Shown: positions 37,584 through 47,318 of the stretch, piece by piece | Position numbering within the stretch: position 1 is the first letter of the stretch | Layout: each line of letters starts with the position of its first letter | Assembly (NCBI RefSeq): GCF_010093535.1 | Contig: NW_022985230.1 | Location: forward strand, 62,001 to 126,000 | Length of the DNA: 64,000 nucleotides | Direction: 5' to 3' | From: Lindgomyces ingoldianus | Lineage: Eukaryota; Ascomycota; Dothideomycetes; Pleosporales; Lindgomycetaceae | Program-made: the position numbers and the translations under genes | Notes under the pieces: model-generated | Seen by the model: the letters and a program-made list of their open reading frames with translations, nothing else | The model's database searches: none | What the model was told of the DNA's origin: nothing

Positions 37584-37708
37584 TGTCGAGGTTATTTCAC
37601 CTCTCTCGTTCCACTGTTCAGGCTAGGGGGTGTGTCGCATACAGCTATCCGTCTATATATATCCTTCTACTATGCTAGCTAGAGGTTAACCTTTTCGCAA
37701 ACGCAATA
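37584..37708. repeat. Left LTR of P
   Basis: 125 bp. Starts TGTCGAGGTTATTTCACC and ends CGCAATA. The inner end carries the C-to-T change. Confidence 0.92.
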
Positions 37709-37911
37709 GTTATAAGCCTAGTTTACAGAGTAGTGTAGATAGTTAGCGCATAAAAATTTTTGCATCCCTACTCTACTAATAAGATTGCATTATCTCTAAA
37801 CACTATGTGTTTAATTCCTATTCTTAGCAAGAGCATTTAGGCAGTGCGTTTATTATAGAGGCTACTTTACTAGATCTGTCTCTAAGCTCTGTTGCTTAGG
37901 CTAGAAGAGTG

Positions 37912-38037
37912 TGTTAAGGTTATTTTACCTCTCTCGTTCCACTGTTTAAGCTAGGTGGTGTGTCGCATACAGCTATCCGTCTATATATATCCTTCTGCTA
38001 TGCTAGCTAGGGGTTAACCTTTTAGCAAAACGCAACA
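37912..38037. repeat. Right LTR of P
   Basis: 126 bp. Starts TGTTAAGGTTATTTTACC and ends CGCAACA. The inner start carries the changes. Confidence 0.92.
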
Positions 38038-38042
38038 ACTTT

Positions 38043-38599
38043 ACTACTTATTTAACTTTTAAAGTAAAAGCTTAAACGCTTTTTTTCTATTATAAATTTT
38101 ACTTTACTTATTAAAAATTTTAAAAATTTTAAAGCTTTTTTTTAAAAGATTACTTTATTACTTTTATTTTTATAAAAGTGTGTCTTATTAAACACTATAT
38201 TTTAATAGTAATTACTTAGTTAAGTAATAAAACTTATATTTTATAAATATTTAAAGCTTTATAGCTTATAAAATATTTTATATAGATTTATAAAGTTACT
38301 TTAAAGCTTTGCTTTTAACACCTAGCTGCTTACTTTCTGTTAAGTAGGTAGATATAACAGCTATATATCAATATCCTGCTTTAATTAGGCTTTAGATTAG
38401 CTATACCACTTTTTACTTACTCTAGCTTATAGTATTTAAAGTATTTAGTAAACTATATGTCTAAGAGTTTATTTAGTAAGTGTAGTTTATATATGTGTAA
38501 CAGGCTTATATTATATAGCTATGTTGCTGTGTCTACTACTTCTAGCTAGAGCTTCTTAAGAAGTTCTATGCTACTTTTTATTTTAATAAACTTTATATT
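38043..38599. other. AT-rich DNA; right part repeated at 27241-27345
   Basis: 38043-38480 shows nothing identifiable. 38490-38595 is the inverted partner of 27241-27345. Read on the minus strand it gives a short helical-looking peptide segment (LEVVDTATQLYNISLLHIY), so it may be a coding remnant of an unidentified element. Confidence 0.45.
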
Positions 38600-38822
38600 T
38601 GTAACAAGGTTAACGCGGTTGACCACGTGGCCTTCTCTTGCTTATAGAGGTTTAGGCTAGGCTAGAGACAACTGCTAGTGCTAGTGCTTACCCTAGCATT
38701 ACCTATATATATATTATACTATGTGAGAATACTTAGCTTAAGTATTCTCGTGCGTACCTTTTAGTACAGTGAGGAAAGTCGTATAGTATTGGCTTGGCAG
38801 GCGGGGCGCCTACCTTATTACA
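38600..38822. mobile_element. LTR of family H (copy H2)
   Basis: 223 bp, TGTAACAAGG to CTTATTACA, the better preserved partner of H1 (2708-2930). It holds a hairpin at 38725-38749 (arms GAGAATACTTA and TAAGTATTCTC, loop GCT) just after a TATATATATATTATAC tract. Flanks ATATT and TAAGC do not match, so it is either truncated, recombined or part of a lost element. Confidence 0.8.
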
Positions 38823-38826
38823 TAAG

Positions 38827-39135
38827 CGTAACGATTCTCATGAATCGTTCCATCTCGGGTCGCCCGGAACCTATCCGAAGGGTCTCCGTATCAGCCTCGA
38901 CCCTGACTCAACCTGGCCCTAACTCTGCTCTGCCCTCTACTGTTACCTCTATTCCCCTATATATTTAGTTGCACCTCTCTCTCTTGTAGCTAGCTTAGTA
39001 GTTTTCTAATATCCTTTGTACAAGGCCTATAGACGTTAATGGAATTCCCAGGTCATTAAGTCCCCACGCACTCCCATATGCCTCTAAGTAAATTCCTACC
39101 GCATTCGGACACAACCCATTGCCTGGCCTGTCACA
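38827..39135 (+). repeat. Left LTR of C3 (long subtype)
   Basis: Starts CGTAACGATTCTCATGAATC (first base C in place of T) and ends CTGTCACA. Well preserved, with many CpG sites. Confidence 0.85.
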
Positions 39136-39192
39136 AGAAAAATAACACACAATATAAGACAAACGAGAGCTTACAGAAAAGAGAACTAGAAA

Positions 39193-39501
39193 CGGCACAG
39201 CAAAGACAAGACAACCGAGACGAATGCGGTAGGAATCTACTCAGAGGCATATAGGAGTGCGTGGGGACTCAATAACCTAGGAATCCCATTAACACCTATA
39301 GGCCTTGTACAAAGGATATTAGAAAACTACTAAGCTAGCTACAAGAGAGAGAGGTGCAACTAAATATATAGGGGAATAGAGGTAACAGTAGAGGGCAGAG
39401 CAGAGTTAGAGCCAGGTTGAGTCAGGGTCGAGGCTGATACAGAGACCCTTTAGATAGGTTCCAGGCGACCTGAGATGGAACAATTTGTAAGAATTGTTAC
39501 A
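39193..39501 (-). repeat. Inverted C LTR next to the left LTR of C3
   Basis: The reverse complement of 38827-39135, separated from it by about 57 bp. It ends GAATTGTTACA. The pair could form a hairpin with arms of about 300 bp. The left edge is imprecise (the CACAGCAAAGACAAGACAA region is diverged). Confidence 0.8.
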
Positions 39502-40537
39502 GAATTAACCTATGTTATTTTTAATTATATTACTATCTACTACTATCTTAGCTTTAATAGTTAGTAGCTAGGTTTTAAATTTATATAGCTTACTATTAAA
39601 TCTAGTTAGTGTAGAGAGAACTAGCTTTAGACAGAAGAAGGTAGTAGTAGTAATAATAGTAAGTGTAGCTTACAGCGCTTAGTTCTTAGCGCGGAAGCTT
39701 TACACTTCTTACTAAAACCTAGCTTATAAAGCCTACATCTTAGCTTAGAGCTACTGTATTAGACTATTTAGTCTATAGATAAAATTCTAGAGACCTATTA
39801 TTAACTAAAGCCTTTAGGTTAGAAACTTCTTATCCTCTATAATTAAAATTGCCTTTAAAAAAGTTAAAAAGAGTGCGCTAAAGTAGAAACTTAGAGACTA
39901 CTAATATTTAACTAACTACCTTTTAATTCTAGAATTAAAATACGCTTTAGCTAAAGTAAGCCCTCTAGAGTTAATTAATAATTTATGTTAATAGCTAAAC
40001 CTGCTTTTGTAGCACATAAAGCTATACCTCTAGTTACCTAATTTAAAGTTAACCTTTAGTAGTATATTTATTAATAATTAAATTACTTAATTATAAGTAT
40101 AGCTAAAGTAGCTAATTTAGCTAAAAACTACTAGTTAACTTATACTAACTACTAAATTACTTTTAATAACGCCTTATACTACTTTTACTACTTTAAGTGT
40201 AAAAGACTTTTTAATCACTTTTTAAACCTAGTAAATCTACCTTACTAAATATATGCCTAAAATTAGAAATTTTAAAAACAGCAAAGAACCTATATTTAAA
40301 TAATAGTAAGCTTTTATTTTAAATAGACTTAACATTAATTTAAATTACTATTAGAGTAAGCGCGCACACATAGCATTAATATAGAGACACATAGCTAGTA
40401 TTGCAAAGGAATACCTAGAGCTAGGATACCTAGCTAAATTAGACTAGTTTTAATTTAAAAGTGTAAAGAATATAATAAAGCTTTTATAAGCTTATTTTAT
40501 TACTAGTTAAAAAAAACTAAAGCATAATAAGTATTCT

Positions 40538-40817
40538 TGTTGAATGGGCTCCGACAGCTAGCTGCTTATGGTATGAGCACTTAAGTAGCAAGAGTAAGAG
40601 TGGTGTACGGTGTGCACAGCGTACAAGGTAGGTAAGGTGAGGGCAACATGTTTCTAGTTCTATTGCTCTTGTCTTTCCTCTGTACGGAGGAAAAGGGGGA
40701 TATCTAGATGTTCGCGCACGGAGGTTCGCGCACGAGCATCATGTGACATAGATACGTGATCCTGCTCGTGCGCGATCGTTCGTATCCAGGCCGCGACGCT
40801 GCTGCTGCGTACGGACA
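40538..40817 (-). mobile_element. Solo LTR of copia family E, nearly un-RIPed
   Basis: 280 bp, TGTTGAATGGGC to GCGTACGGACA, with perfect target duplication ATTCT (40533-40537 and 40818-40822). It keeps almost all CpG and CpA sites while the C3 interior on both sides is RIPed. An inverted repeat GCGCACGAGCA (40728-40738) and TGCTCGTGCGC (40763-40773) could form a stem. Strand follows the coding orientation of E. Confidence 0.95.
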
Positions 40818-41297
40818 ATTCTAGACTTTTAAAATAGATAAAAAGAAGGTGTTTTTTATATTTAAAGCGCGCTTTATTAGTACAGCTATTAAGAAAAAAG
40901 TATTTTAGTTAGATTAGTCTTTTTACTTATAAAAGAAGATTTCTTTTAGCCTATAAGTACTAAACTATAGTTTTAAACATACCTAGGTAAACCTTTTTAA
41001 AGCTATAGTAGCCTACCTTACAGCATATAATCTAGAAAAAAGGACTTATAAGAAAGACTTTATTATCTTATCTAAATTATCTCTAACTAATAAATTACAC
41101 CTGCTCCTCTAATAATTAATAACTACATGCGTAGCATTTAGTTTAAAGAACACTGCTAGCAGTATAAAGAAATACTTAGCAAGAATACCTAGCTAAATTA
41201 GACTAGTTTTAGTTTAAGAAAGTAAAAGACATAATAGTAATACTTTATACTATAATTACTACTAATAAGGACTATTAGTTTATAAAGGGGGGGGTAG

Positions 41298-41613
41298 TGT
41301 AATAATTCTTATAAATTGTTCTATCTTAGGTTGACTAGAACCTATCTAAAGGGTCCCTGTATTAGCTCTAACCCTAGCTTGACCCTAACTTAACCTAGCC
41401 CCAACTCTGCCCTGCCCCCTGCTATACCCCTATTCCTCTATGTATTTAGCTGCACCTTGCCCCTGTAGCTAGCTTAGTAATTTTCTAATATCCTTTGTAC
41501 AAGGCCTATAGGTGTCCATGGCATTCCTAGGTTTTGAGTCCCCACGCACTCCCATAGGCCTCTGAGTGGATTCCCACCGCATTCGTACGTATTGTCTTGC
41601 CTGTGCTGTTACA
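41298..41613 (+). repeat. Right LTR of C3
   Basis: 316 bp, starts TGTAATAATTCTTATAAATT (RIPed inner end) and ends GTGCTGTTACA (outer end better preserved). Confidence 0.88.
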
Positions 41614-42279
41614 CTAGTTTAACCTTATAAAGAATATTAAAGCTAAGTATAGCATCTAGAATAACAACACATATAACTTTAATGTTGTGTTTGCTAAAAG
41701 GTTAACCTTCTAGCAAGCACAACAGAAAGATATATACTAATAGATAGCTCTATGCAACATTTAATAAAATAGGTTTTATAATAGGCTAGATATCTACTAA
41801 CTATACTTATGCTTAAAAATTTACTTTAAGCTTTAGATAACACTTTATAAACATACTAGGCTAGTTTATACTAATATAGCCTAGATTATACTTAGCGTGT
41901 AAAGAATTAGCTATATTAGCTACAGCTATTAGCTAAGAGGAAAATCCTTACACATATAGCTTAAGTATGTGCTTAATAATTACCTACTTTTTATTATTAC
42001 CTAGATTTTATAAGTTAGCTATAGAATTAGCTTATAAAGGTTGTCTAGTATATTAGTTATTTATTATTTTTTAAAAGACTTTATATATAGCTGCAGCATG
42101 TTACTTTAAAAGTGTTATGTCTTATTTTAAAGCTTAAATTGTAAGCTATATCTAATGTTCTCTTAGCACGTCTAAGTAGTGTTGTTAGAAATGCATTAGT
42201 GTAAGAAAGGCAGTTTAGTAGGGTTTTAGCAAAAGTAAGTAACTTAGGTGTGTAAGCAACTTGCTTGTGGAGTACATTA
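41614..42279. mobile_element. Right half of foldback F3
   Basis: Matches the loop and right arm of F1 and ends GTACATTA. The left arm is absent, and the boundary coincides with the right LTR of C3. It contains the 77-bp P-type LTR at 41683-41759. Confidence 0.82.
41683..41759 (-). mobile_element. 77-bp P-type mini solo LTR
   Basis: Its reverse complement runs TGTTGCATAGAGCTATC to AGCAAACACAACA and aligns with the second half of the P LTR. The target duplication TTTAA is perfect (41678-41682 and 41760-41764). The bounded size shows that it inserted as a short unit and is not a fragment of a longer copy. Confidence 0.85.
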
Positions 42280-42450
42280 TGCGTTTTTAGATTATAAAGT
42301 GTAACCAGACCATGCCACTATCTACTGGTGCATATACTCCACATAACGTGGCTGCCCCAGAGGCTCCACATCAATACAACGCTCTTCCGCTGCACCACCA
42401 CCAGGCTTCCAAAACATCTATGGGAGTGTAGCAAACACCGTAGAGATTGC
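42280..42450. other. 3' flank of the gene island
   Basis: Base composition changes from AT-rich RIPed to balanced within a few tens of bases of the F3 end. It presumably holds the 3' UTR of the minus-strand gene. No clear polyadenylation motif is claimed. Confidence 0.5.
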
Positions 42451-44487
42451 TCACGCAAACTCCTCTGACCTGACGTTCCTCCTCCTTAGCACAACCTCTT
42501 CCTCGTCTTCGCTCTCACATTCTGGGTATTGTTTGCTGTTCTCCATAAAAATATTGTACTCAATCTTTGCTTCTATATCGTTCTTGCCGCCATAGAGTTC
42601 CCGCTTTAGTTTCTTTGTCTCGGCAAGAAGCAACTCCTTTGATGACAGCCCTGTCTTTTGCCTCGCAACGAGCGTGAGTGTAAATGCAGCTATCAACTCT
42701 GTCATCTGAAATCCGGCCTTTATCAACTTACTCCCGAATTGTGCATCCTGCCACACGGCATACATGGTAAGACTCCATACGAATTGGATTATAACAAATA
42801 GACCGGAGAGCATGGTTGAGAAGCCCCACTTATATGATGGGTTTGCAGTATCAGGAAGGCAGCGTGATTTACTCAGAATTTCGGAAGAACTGTAGCCCTT
42901 GCCATTGTAGCAATAACCAAAAGTGGAATTTAGATCTTGGACGTCATAGGTCTGGTTGAACAAAGTGATTTTGGCGGTACCATTGCCTTGCCATTTGTCA
43001 ATTAGGGACGCTTCACAGGAGCGGGAAGGCGCACAGTTGTGACTATTACCTGAGAAGTCTTTATAGGTCTGATTGTTTCCCGGGAACGTAAAGATGCCTA
43101 GAGAGTTTCAGCCAACGTAGAATAGAGCTTGAAGAAAATTATGACTAGGATGCGTACAATCGTAAAGCCGAGTACCGTTGCGTGATCGAGAGTTATGCCA
43201 TTCCCTCGTCCAGGCCGAAATAGTAGTGAGTGTGCCGTTCGGTAGTTGGCAAGAACCTAGAAAGGCATTTAGTACGTGTAGACCACTACTCTCCTAAACC
43301 ACCCCTAGTGTTGATACCCTGCTTCAAGCTTATGCAACGAAACATTACCGCAGGCGATGGTCGAGACAAAGCAAATTTATCAAGCAAGAGGGATTCTGTC
43401 ATGAAATTGATCTCTCTGCGGTTGATTGAGAACAAAGATGTGATTGTCACTCACAGAATGTATTCTGGTCTGCTGTGTATGAGTAGCTGGTGTAATATGC
43501 GAGCTGTTTATCTGAAGAACAGGCACTCTTGTCAAATGTGTGGTTCCAAGTGCCGTATACGATATTTTGATATTCAAATGAGGATGCAGGTGCGATATTG
43601 TTAGAATTGTCGAGATCCACCCAGCTTATGGTCGTGCTGTCGTAACCAGTCATCGCGCTTAGCCAGGTCGGCATGCTCAGAATCCAGCCGGTCGATAGTA
43701 GCATGTAGAAGAACAATGTCCAAGTACGCTTACTCTGGGCCTGGAAGATATTTTTGAGTAGCACCCACATCAAAGTCAGCGACGGGCCTTCGAGGCAGAT
43801 GCGTGTAAATGTGTGGTATGAAGCGGGGTGCCGTTCGATGACTCGAAGGAGGGCGTCCGAGAAGACGACGTATGCTACATACCACGCGATGAATTGTGCG
43901 CCTCGGCCGACACATACATCCCAGGCGACATCGATAGTCTTTGCTTGTGAGAATAAAAACGAACCAAAGGTGTAGTCTAGAACGAACAAAGCTTCAATAC
44001 CACTCACTGTGGCGTTCTGAGGGTCTCCGAAGCTAAAGAAAACTGGATGAGTTCTCTCTGAATGAAATTGAAGTGCGAGAGAGAGAACTTACGCATCTCC
44101 ACATGAAATAAGTTTTGACGTAAATATCCCGCCATAAACACCCACTGTGCCGTGGTAACGGTCATATGACGTGCTCTTGCCCAACACAATGAATGGAATA
44201 ATACCACCAAGAAATAACAACAGCAGCGCGAAGGCTTGCTTCTTCATCATCCTGCTTTTGAGAAACGGCCAAACGGGGTCTTGTAAAAACATCCATGTCG
44301 TATGCGATGCCGCCTTGGTTTGTATCTTCAGACAATCATAGGCAATGGCGTGCGCGATGCGCCCATTATAACCATTCCTCTCCTCTGGGTCTTGCACGAC
44401 ATCGTTTCCCCAGGTCGCTAAATACGGAGGCGAAGGCGAATGTGGAGGTTGCCGGAGGAGCTCGATTGACTGATTTTTTCCTTCCAT
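42451..44487 (-). CDS. Multi-pass membrane protein, 572 aa, four exons (function unknown)
   Basis: This is the only gene of normal composition here. I propose exons 44487-44093, 44032-43455, 43256-43158 and 43097-42451, giving 572 residues. Introns are 60, 198 and 60 bp with donors GTAAGT, GTGAGT and GTACGC, acceptors ending TTTAG, TCTAG and TCTAG, and a TACTAA branch site in intron 2. All junctions keep frame. Start context is ACAATAATGG. Likely membrane segments lie near residues 84-102, 146-159, 177-196, 215-228, 235-259 and 447-472. Conserved-looking blocks are KTIDVAWDVCVGRGAQ (about 163-178) and ILSMPTWLSAMTGY (about 249-262). The stretch between the last two helices is rich in N-x-S/T sites and Cys, as in an extracellular loop, and the C-terminus is acidic then basic. 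I recognise the pattern from uncharacterised fungal membrane proteins but know of no assigned function. Intron 3 is inferred: unspliced, its in-frame TGA (43108-43110) would truncate the product. Confidence 0.82.
43098..43157 (-). other. Proposed intron 3 (60 nt, in-frame stop)
   Basis: Donor GTACGC, acceptor CTCTCTAG, possible branch sequence GCTGAAAC. The length is a multiple of three and it contains TGA in the reading frame of both flanking exons. Retention would keep frame but end the protein at about residue 376. The alternative is a nonsense mutation in one continuous exon. Confidence 0.65.
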
Positions 44488-45120
44488 TATTGTGATGGGT
44501 GTAGGTCAAAAAAGGGCTATATTTCTAGTCTCGAGAACAGAAAGCCCGTTGTGATGCGAGGGGACACCGAGTCCCAATGATACGGGGCTAAATGATGAGA
44601 CGGAGGATTGTCTTCTGGCTAGGGGGGGCGGCATGGCGTGAGGGTCGAGGTGATAGGCCATGCCGACCTTCTCAAGGTCCAAGCCTTGTTTTAAAATATA
44701 TATTTAGTCTTGCGGCGCGGAATCCTGCGGAACACCATTTCTTGATCTTTTGGGGGCCAAAACTGCCCTCCCGATGCGACGATCTATCGTCGCACGCAAT
44801 CAGGCTGACAGCTGGTCAGCAGATCAACGTCATCAAGAATGGCGGTTTCTAGATTTCAAATATATGTAAAGAGGTAAAATAATCCTTCGTTGTGTTGATC
44901 TATGTATGAAAGAGTATAGTGAGGCTGTGAAGATATGCCAAGGGTCAACATGGGTATTGTCGTATTCCTGATACGGAAATCTTCCTTCCCTAAGCCACAA
45001 CAGCCACTACTACCATTCCCATCGCCCTTCCTGGCCCTCCTGTTCTAGATGTAAATAAATACTCTGCAGCAGAGTAGTTAGAAAACACAATTTACTTTAC
45101 TTAATTAGCCTGTACTAAAT
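44488..45120. other. 5' flank of the membrane-protein gene
   Basis: Balanced composition, no RIP signature, no repeats. It should hold the promoter and 5' UTR of the minus-strand gene. An 86-codon plus-strand frame at 44592-44852 has no recognisable features and is not called as a gene. Confidence 0.55.
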
Positions 45121-45700
45121 TTAATCAGCCAACGCACGGTCTCGCCTGACGCACGGAATTTGCCGTACAGCGGCACCGCGACTTAAAGCTCCATGGCAGC
45201 ATATAAATAGAATATAGGCCTGGTTTTTTAGTAGACTAGGAAGCTAATTACAGGAATTAATTTAAGGCTACTAGCTAGTCGCAGAAGCGTGCAGGAAGCT
45301 TAATAGCTCTACCTCTGCGATTTTGCTCGCATGGCGACTCTACTACTTTAACAATTAATTAATCCTTAACCACATGCTCTAACCTACTAGCTATAGGCTG
45401 TGTAGTCTTCCTACCCTTCCTAGAAGTTTTAATGTTACTTTAGAGTTAGCAGTTAGCCTTCTTAGCTAGTTGCTCTTCTTTCTTCTAAAGCCTCTTCTCT
45501 TTAGCCTTTTTGTTACGATATCTACTTACTAGAGGTGCGCCGTGCTAATAAGGACGGTCGTTGCCTTGTAAATATGCGGGCCGCGGTGGTGTTAGGGTAA
45601 ACTAGAAAGGTAGGGCAGACTAGACAGCGGGTGTACAGACTGTGTTGTTGTCCACTTAAGGTAAAGAAGTTCTAGACCTCCTCCTTAACCTCTCTCTCTT
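45121..45700 (-). mobile_element. pogo/Fot1-type transposon fragment (3' end)
   Basis: Minus-strand translation of about 45330-45530 gives a Lys/Arg/Glu/Ala-rich helical tail interrupted by stops, like the C-terminus of Fot1-type transposases. A CpG-rich terminal region (ACGCACGG motifs, 45131-45180) resembles a terminal inverted repeat, but its partner is not in the window. It is lightly RIPed compared with its neighbours. Confidence 0.5.
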
Positions 45701-45769
45701 CCTTTAGATCGCTGACCCACATCGCTGCTATGCAATGTTCTGCGTGACACTTCCTTGTTTAGTAGGTTT

Positions 45770-46352
45770 AGCAAACTTTTGCCTAGTTAATTTCTTCTTA
45801 CTAGCTCTAACAAAAGCACGCTAGTGCTTTAGAAGCATTTTTTAAGTTCTTAAAAGGTTCCTAAGTGTTTTTACTAGTAGGCCATCTCTTCTATTTTACT
45901 AAGAACTGCGTTTCTCTATTTCTAGACTATAAGATATGCTCTACTTTATATTCTAATTTATTTGTTAATTTTTATTTTACTATTACTAATAAAATTTTGT
46001 TTAGTGCTTTTTCTAATTTTAATAGATAGAATTATAAGTAAATTTTTATAGAAGAGAAGAGTCTTAAGTAGAAGTTTAGTTCTTGTTTTATTAAGAATTT
46101 ATACAGACTAACTTGTTTCTCTACTAGCTTCTTAGATAGTCTTCTGTCTTCTGGATTCCTAGTGTCTAGATAGACTTAGTTTTCTAGCTATATATTAGGT
46201 TCTTATATCTAATGCTAATTAGCTTGCTGTGTTATGCGTTCTAAACCTTTATATGCTTACTAGGCTAACTTCTAGTGTAGGTTGTAGATTTTTATAATTT
46301 GTTCTTTTACTATTTTAAAGTTGTATAGTTGTGTTTCGTTTAAACTAAAAAT
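45770..46352 (-). pseudogene. Chromovirus fragment: integrase C-terminus and chromodomain
   Basis: Minus-strand translation reads a chromodomain (EYKVEHIL, then QFLVKWKRWPTSKNT, about 45820-45965). It is preceded by an integrase C-terminal segment (YKGLERI, NPEDRRLSKKL, about 46050-46340). Stops are few compared with other pol remnants. It ends abruptly where foldback F4 begins. It differs from both B and G. Confidence 0.72.
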
Positions 46353-47318
46353 ATGCTCTAAGCTTTTAAACAAAATATAAAACTTTTAAAGAAATATGCT
46401 GCAGCTATGTATAGAGTCTTATAAAAGATAATAAATAACTATAGCACTAGACAACCTTTATAAGCTAATTCTACAGCTAAATTATAAAGGCTAGGTAATA
46501 AAAAGAAGCAGGTAATTATTAAGACTATACTTAAGCTACATACGTAAGGAATTTCCTCTTAGATAGCATTTATAGCTAATATAGCTAATTCTTTGCGTGC
46601 TAAGCGTAATCTAGGCTATATTTACATAAACTAGCCTAGTACATTTATAAAGTGTTATTTAAAGCTTAAAGTAAAGTTTTAAGCGTAAGTATAGTTAAAA
46701 GATATTTAGCTAATTATAAACTCTATCTTACTAAAGTTGTACGTGTTATTATTCTAGATACTATACTTAGCTTTAATATTCTTTATAAGGCTAAACCTGC
46801 CTTAAATTACTCTAGGACTTTTGCAGAGAGCTCTTTTATAGTTATACTTACACTTAAACATTACTTTAAGCTTTAAATAACACTTTACAAATATACTAGG
46901 CTAGTTTAGGTAAACATAGCCTAGATTACACTTAGTGCGCAAAGAATTAGCTATATTAGCTATAACTGCTATCTAAGGGGAAATTCTTTATATATATAGC
47001 TTAAGTATAGTCTTAACAATTACCTGCTCCTTTTTATTACCTAGCCTTTATAATTTAGCTATAGAATTAGCTTATAAAGGTTATCTAGTGCTGTAGTTAT
47101 TTATTATTTTTTATAAAACTCTACACATAGCTGCAGCATGTTTCTTTAAGAGTTTTATATCTTGTTTAAAAGCTTAGAGCGTAAGCTGTATCTAACTTTT
47201 TTTAGCGCGTCTAAGTAGTGTTATAGGGAATGCATTAGTGTAGAAAGGGTAGTTTAGTAGGGTCTTAGCAAAAGTAAGCAACTTAGGTGTGTAAGCAACT
47301 CGCCTGTGAAGTACATTA
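46353..47318. mobile_element. Foldback F4, left end truncated
   Basis: Matches F1 from the TCTAAGCTTTTAAA region of the left arm through the loop to the right end, GTACATTA at 47311-47318. The first 100 bp or so of the left arm, including the terminal repeat, are missing. The arms are still about 400 bp. Confidence 0.82.

Larger units (their letters stand above)
37584..38037. mobile_element. Complete TRIM-like element P, 454 bp
   Basis: LTRs of 125 and 126 bp (37584-37708 and 37912-38037) flank a 203-bp interior. The termini are TGTCGAGG or TGTTAAGG and CGCAACA. The target duplication ACTTT is perfect (37579-37583 and 38038-38042). The tract AGAAGAGTG before the second LTR is a weak polypurine candidate and suggests plus orientation. 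No coding capacity. Relatives are a 77-bp reverse-oriented copy at 41683-41759 and a fragment at about 48127-48165. Confidence 0.92.
38827..41613 (+). mobile_element. Rearranged non-autonomous LTR element C3
   Basis: A left LTR (38827-39135, 309 bp, long subtype) and a right LTR (41298-41613, 316 bp) lie in the same orientation. A third, inverted C LTR is at about 39193-39501. The interior shares the C1 interior (for example TAAAGCCTTTAGGTT near 39815) and the longer C4 interior. It carries a copia solo LTR at 40538-40817. A G tract (AAAGGGGGGGGTAG) precedes 41298. Flanking pentamers do not match, so the present shape is probably the product of recombination or a double insertion. Confidence 0.8.

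Noticed and set aside
43108..43110. Calling the membrane-protein gene a pseudogene because of in-frame TGA
   Set aside because: A 60-nt intron with acceptable donor, acceptor and phase removes the stop; the rest of the gene is open and of normal composition.
43230..43604. 124-codon plus-strand frame opposite the membrane-protein gene
   Set aside because: Overlaps exon 2, intron 2 and exon 3 of the well-supported minus-strand gene; shadow frame.
44592..44852. 86-codon plus-strand frame in the 5' flank of the gene
   Set aside because: No domain, signal or membrane pattern; likely chance in balanced-composition DNA.
45061..45180. Complete terminal inverted repeat pair for the Fot1-like fragment
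   Set aside because: Only one CpG-rich end is visible; no matching inverted end was found upstream of the coding remnant.
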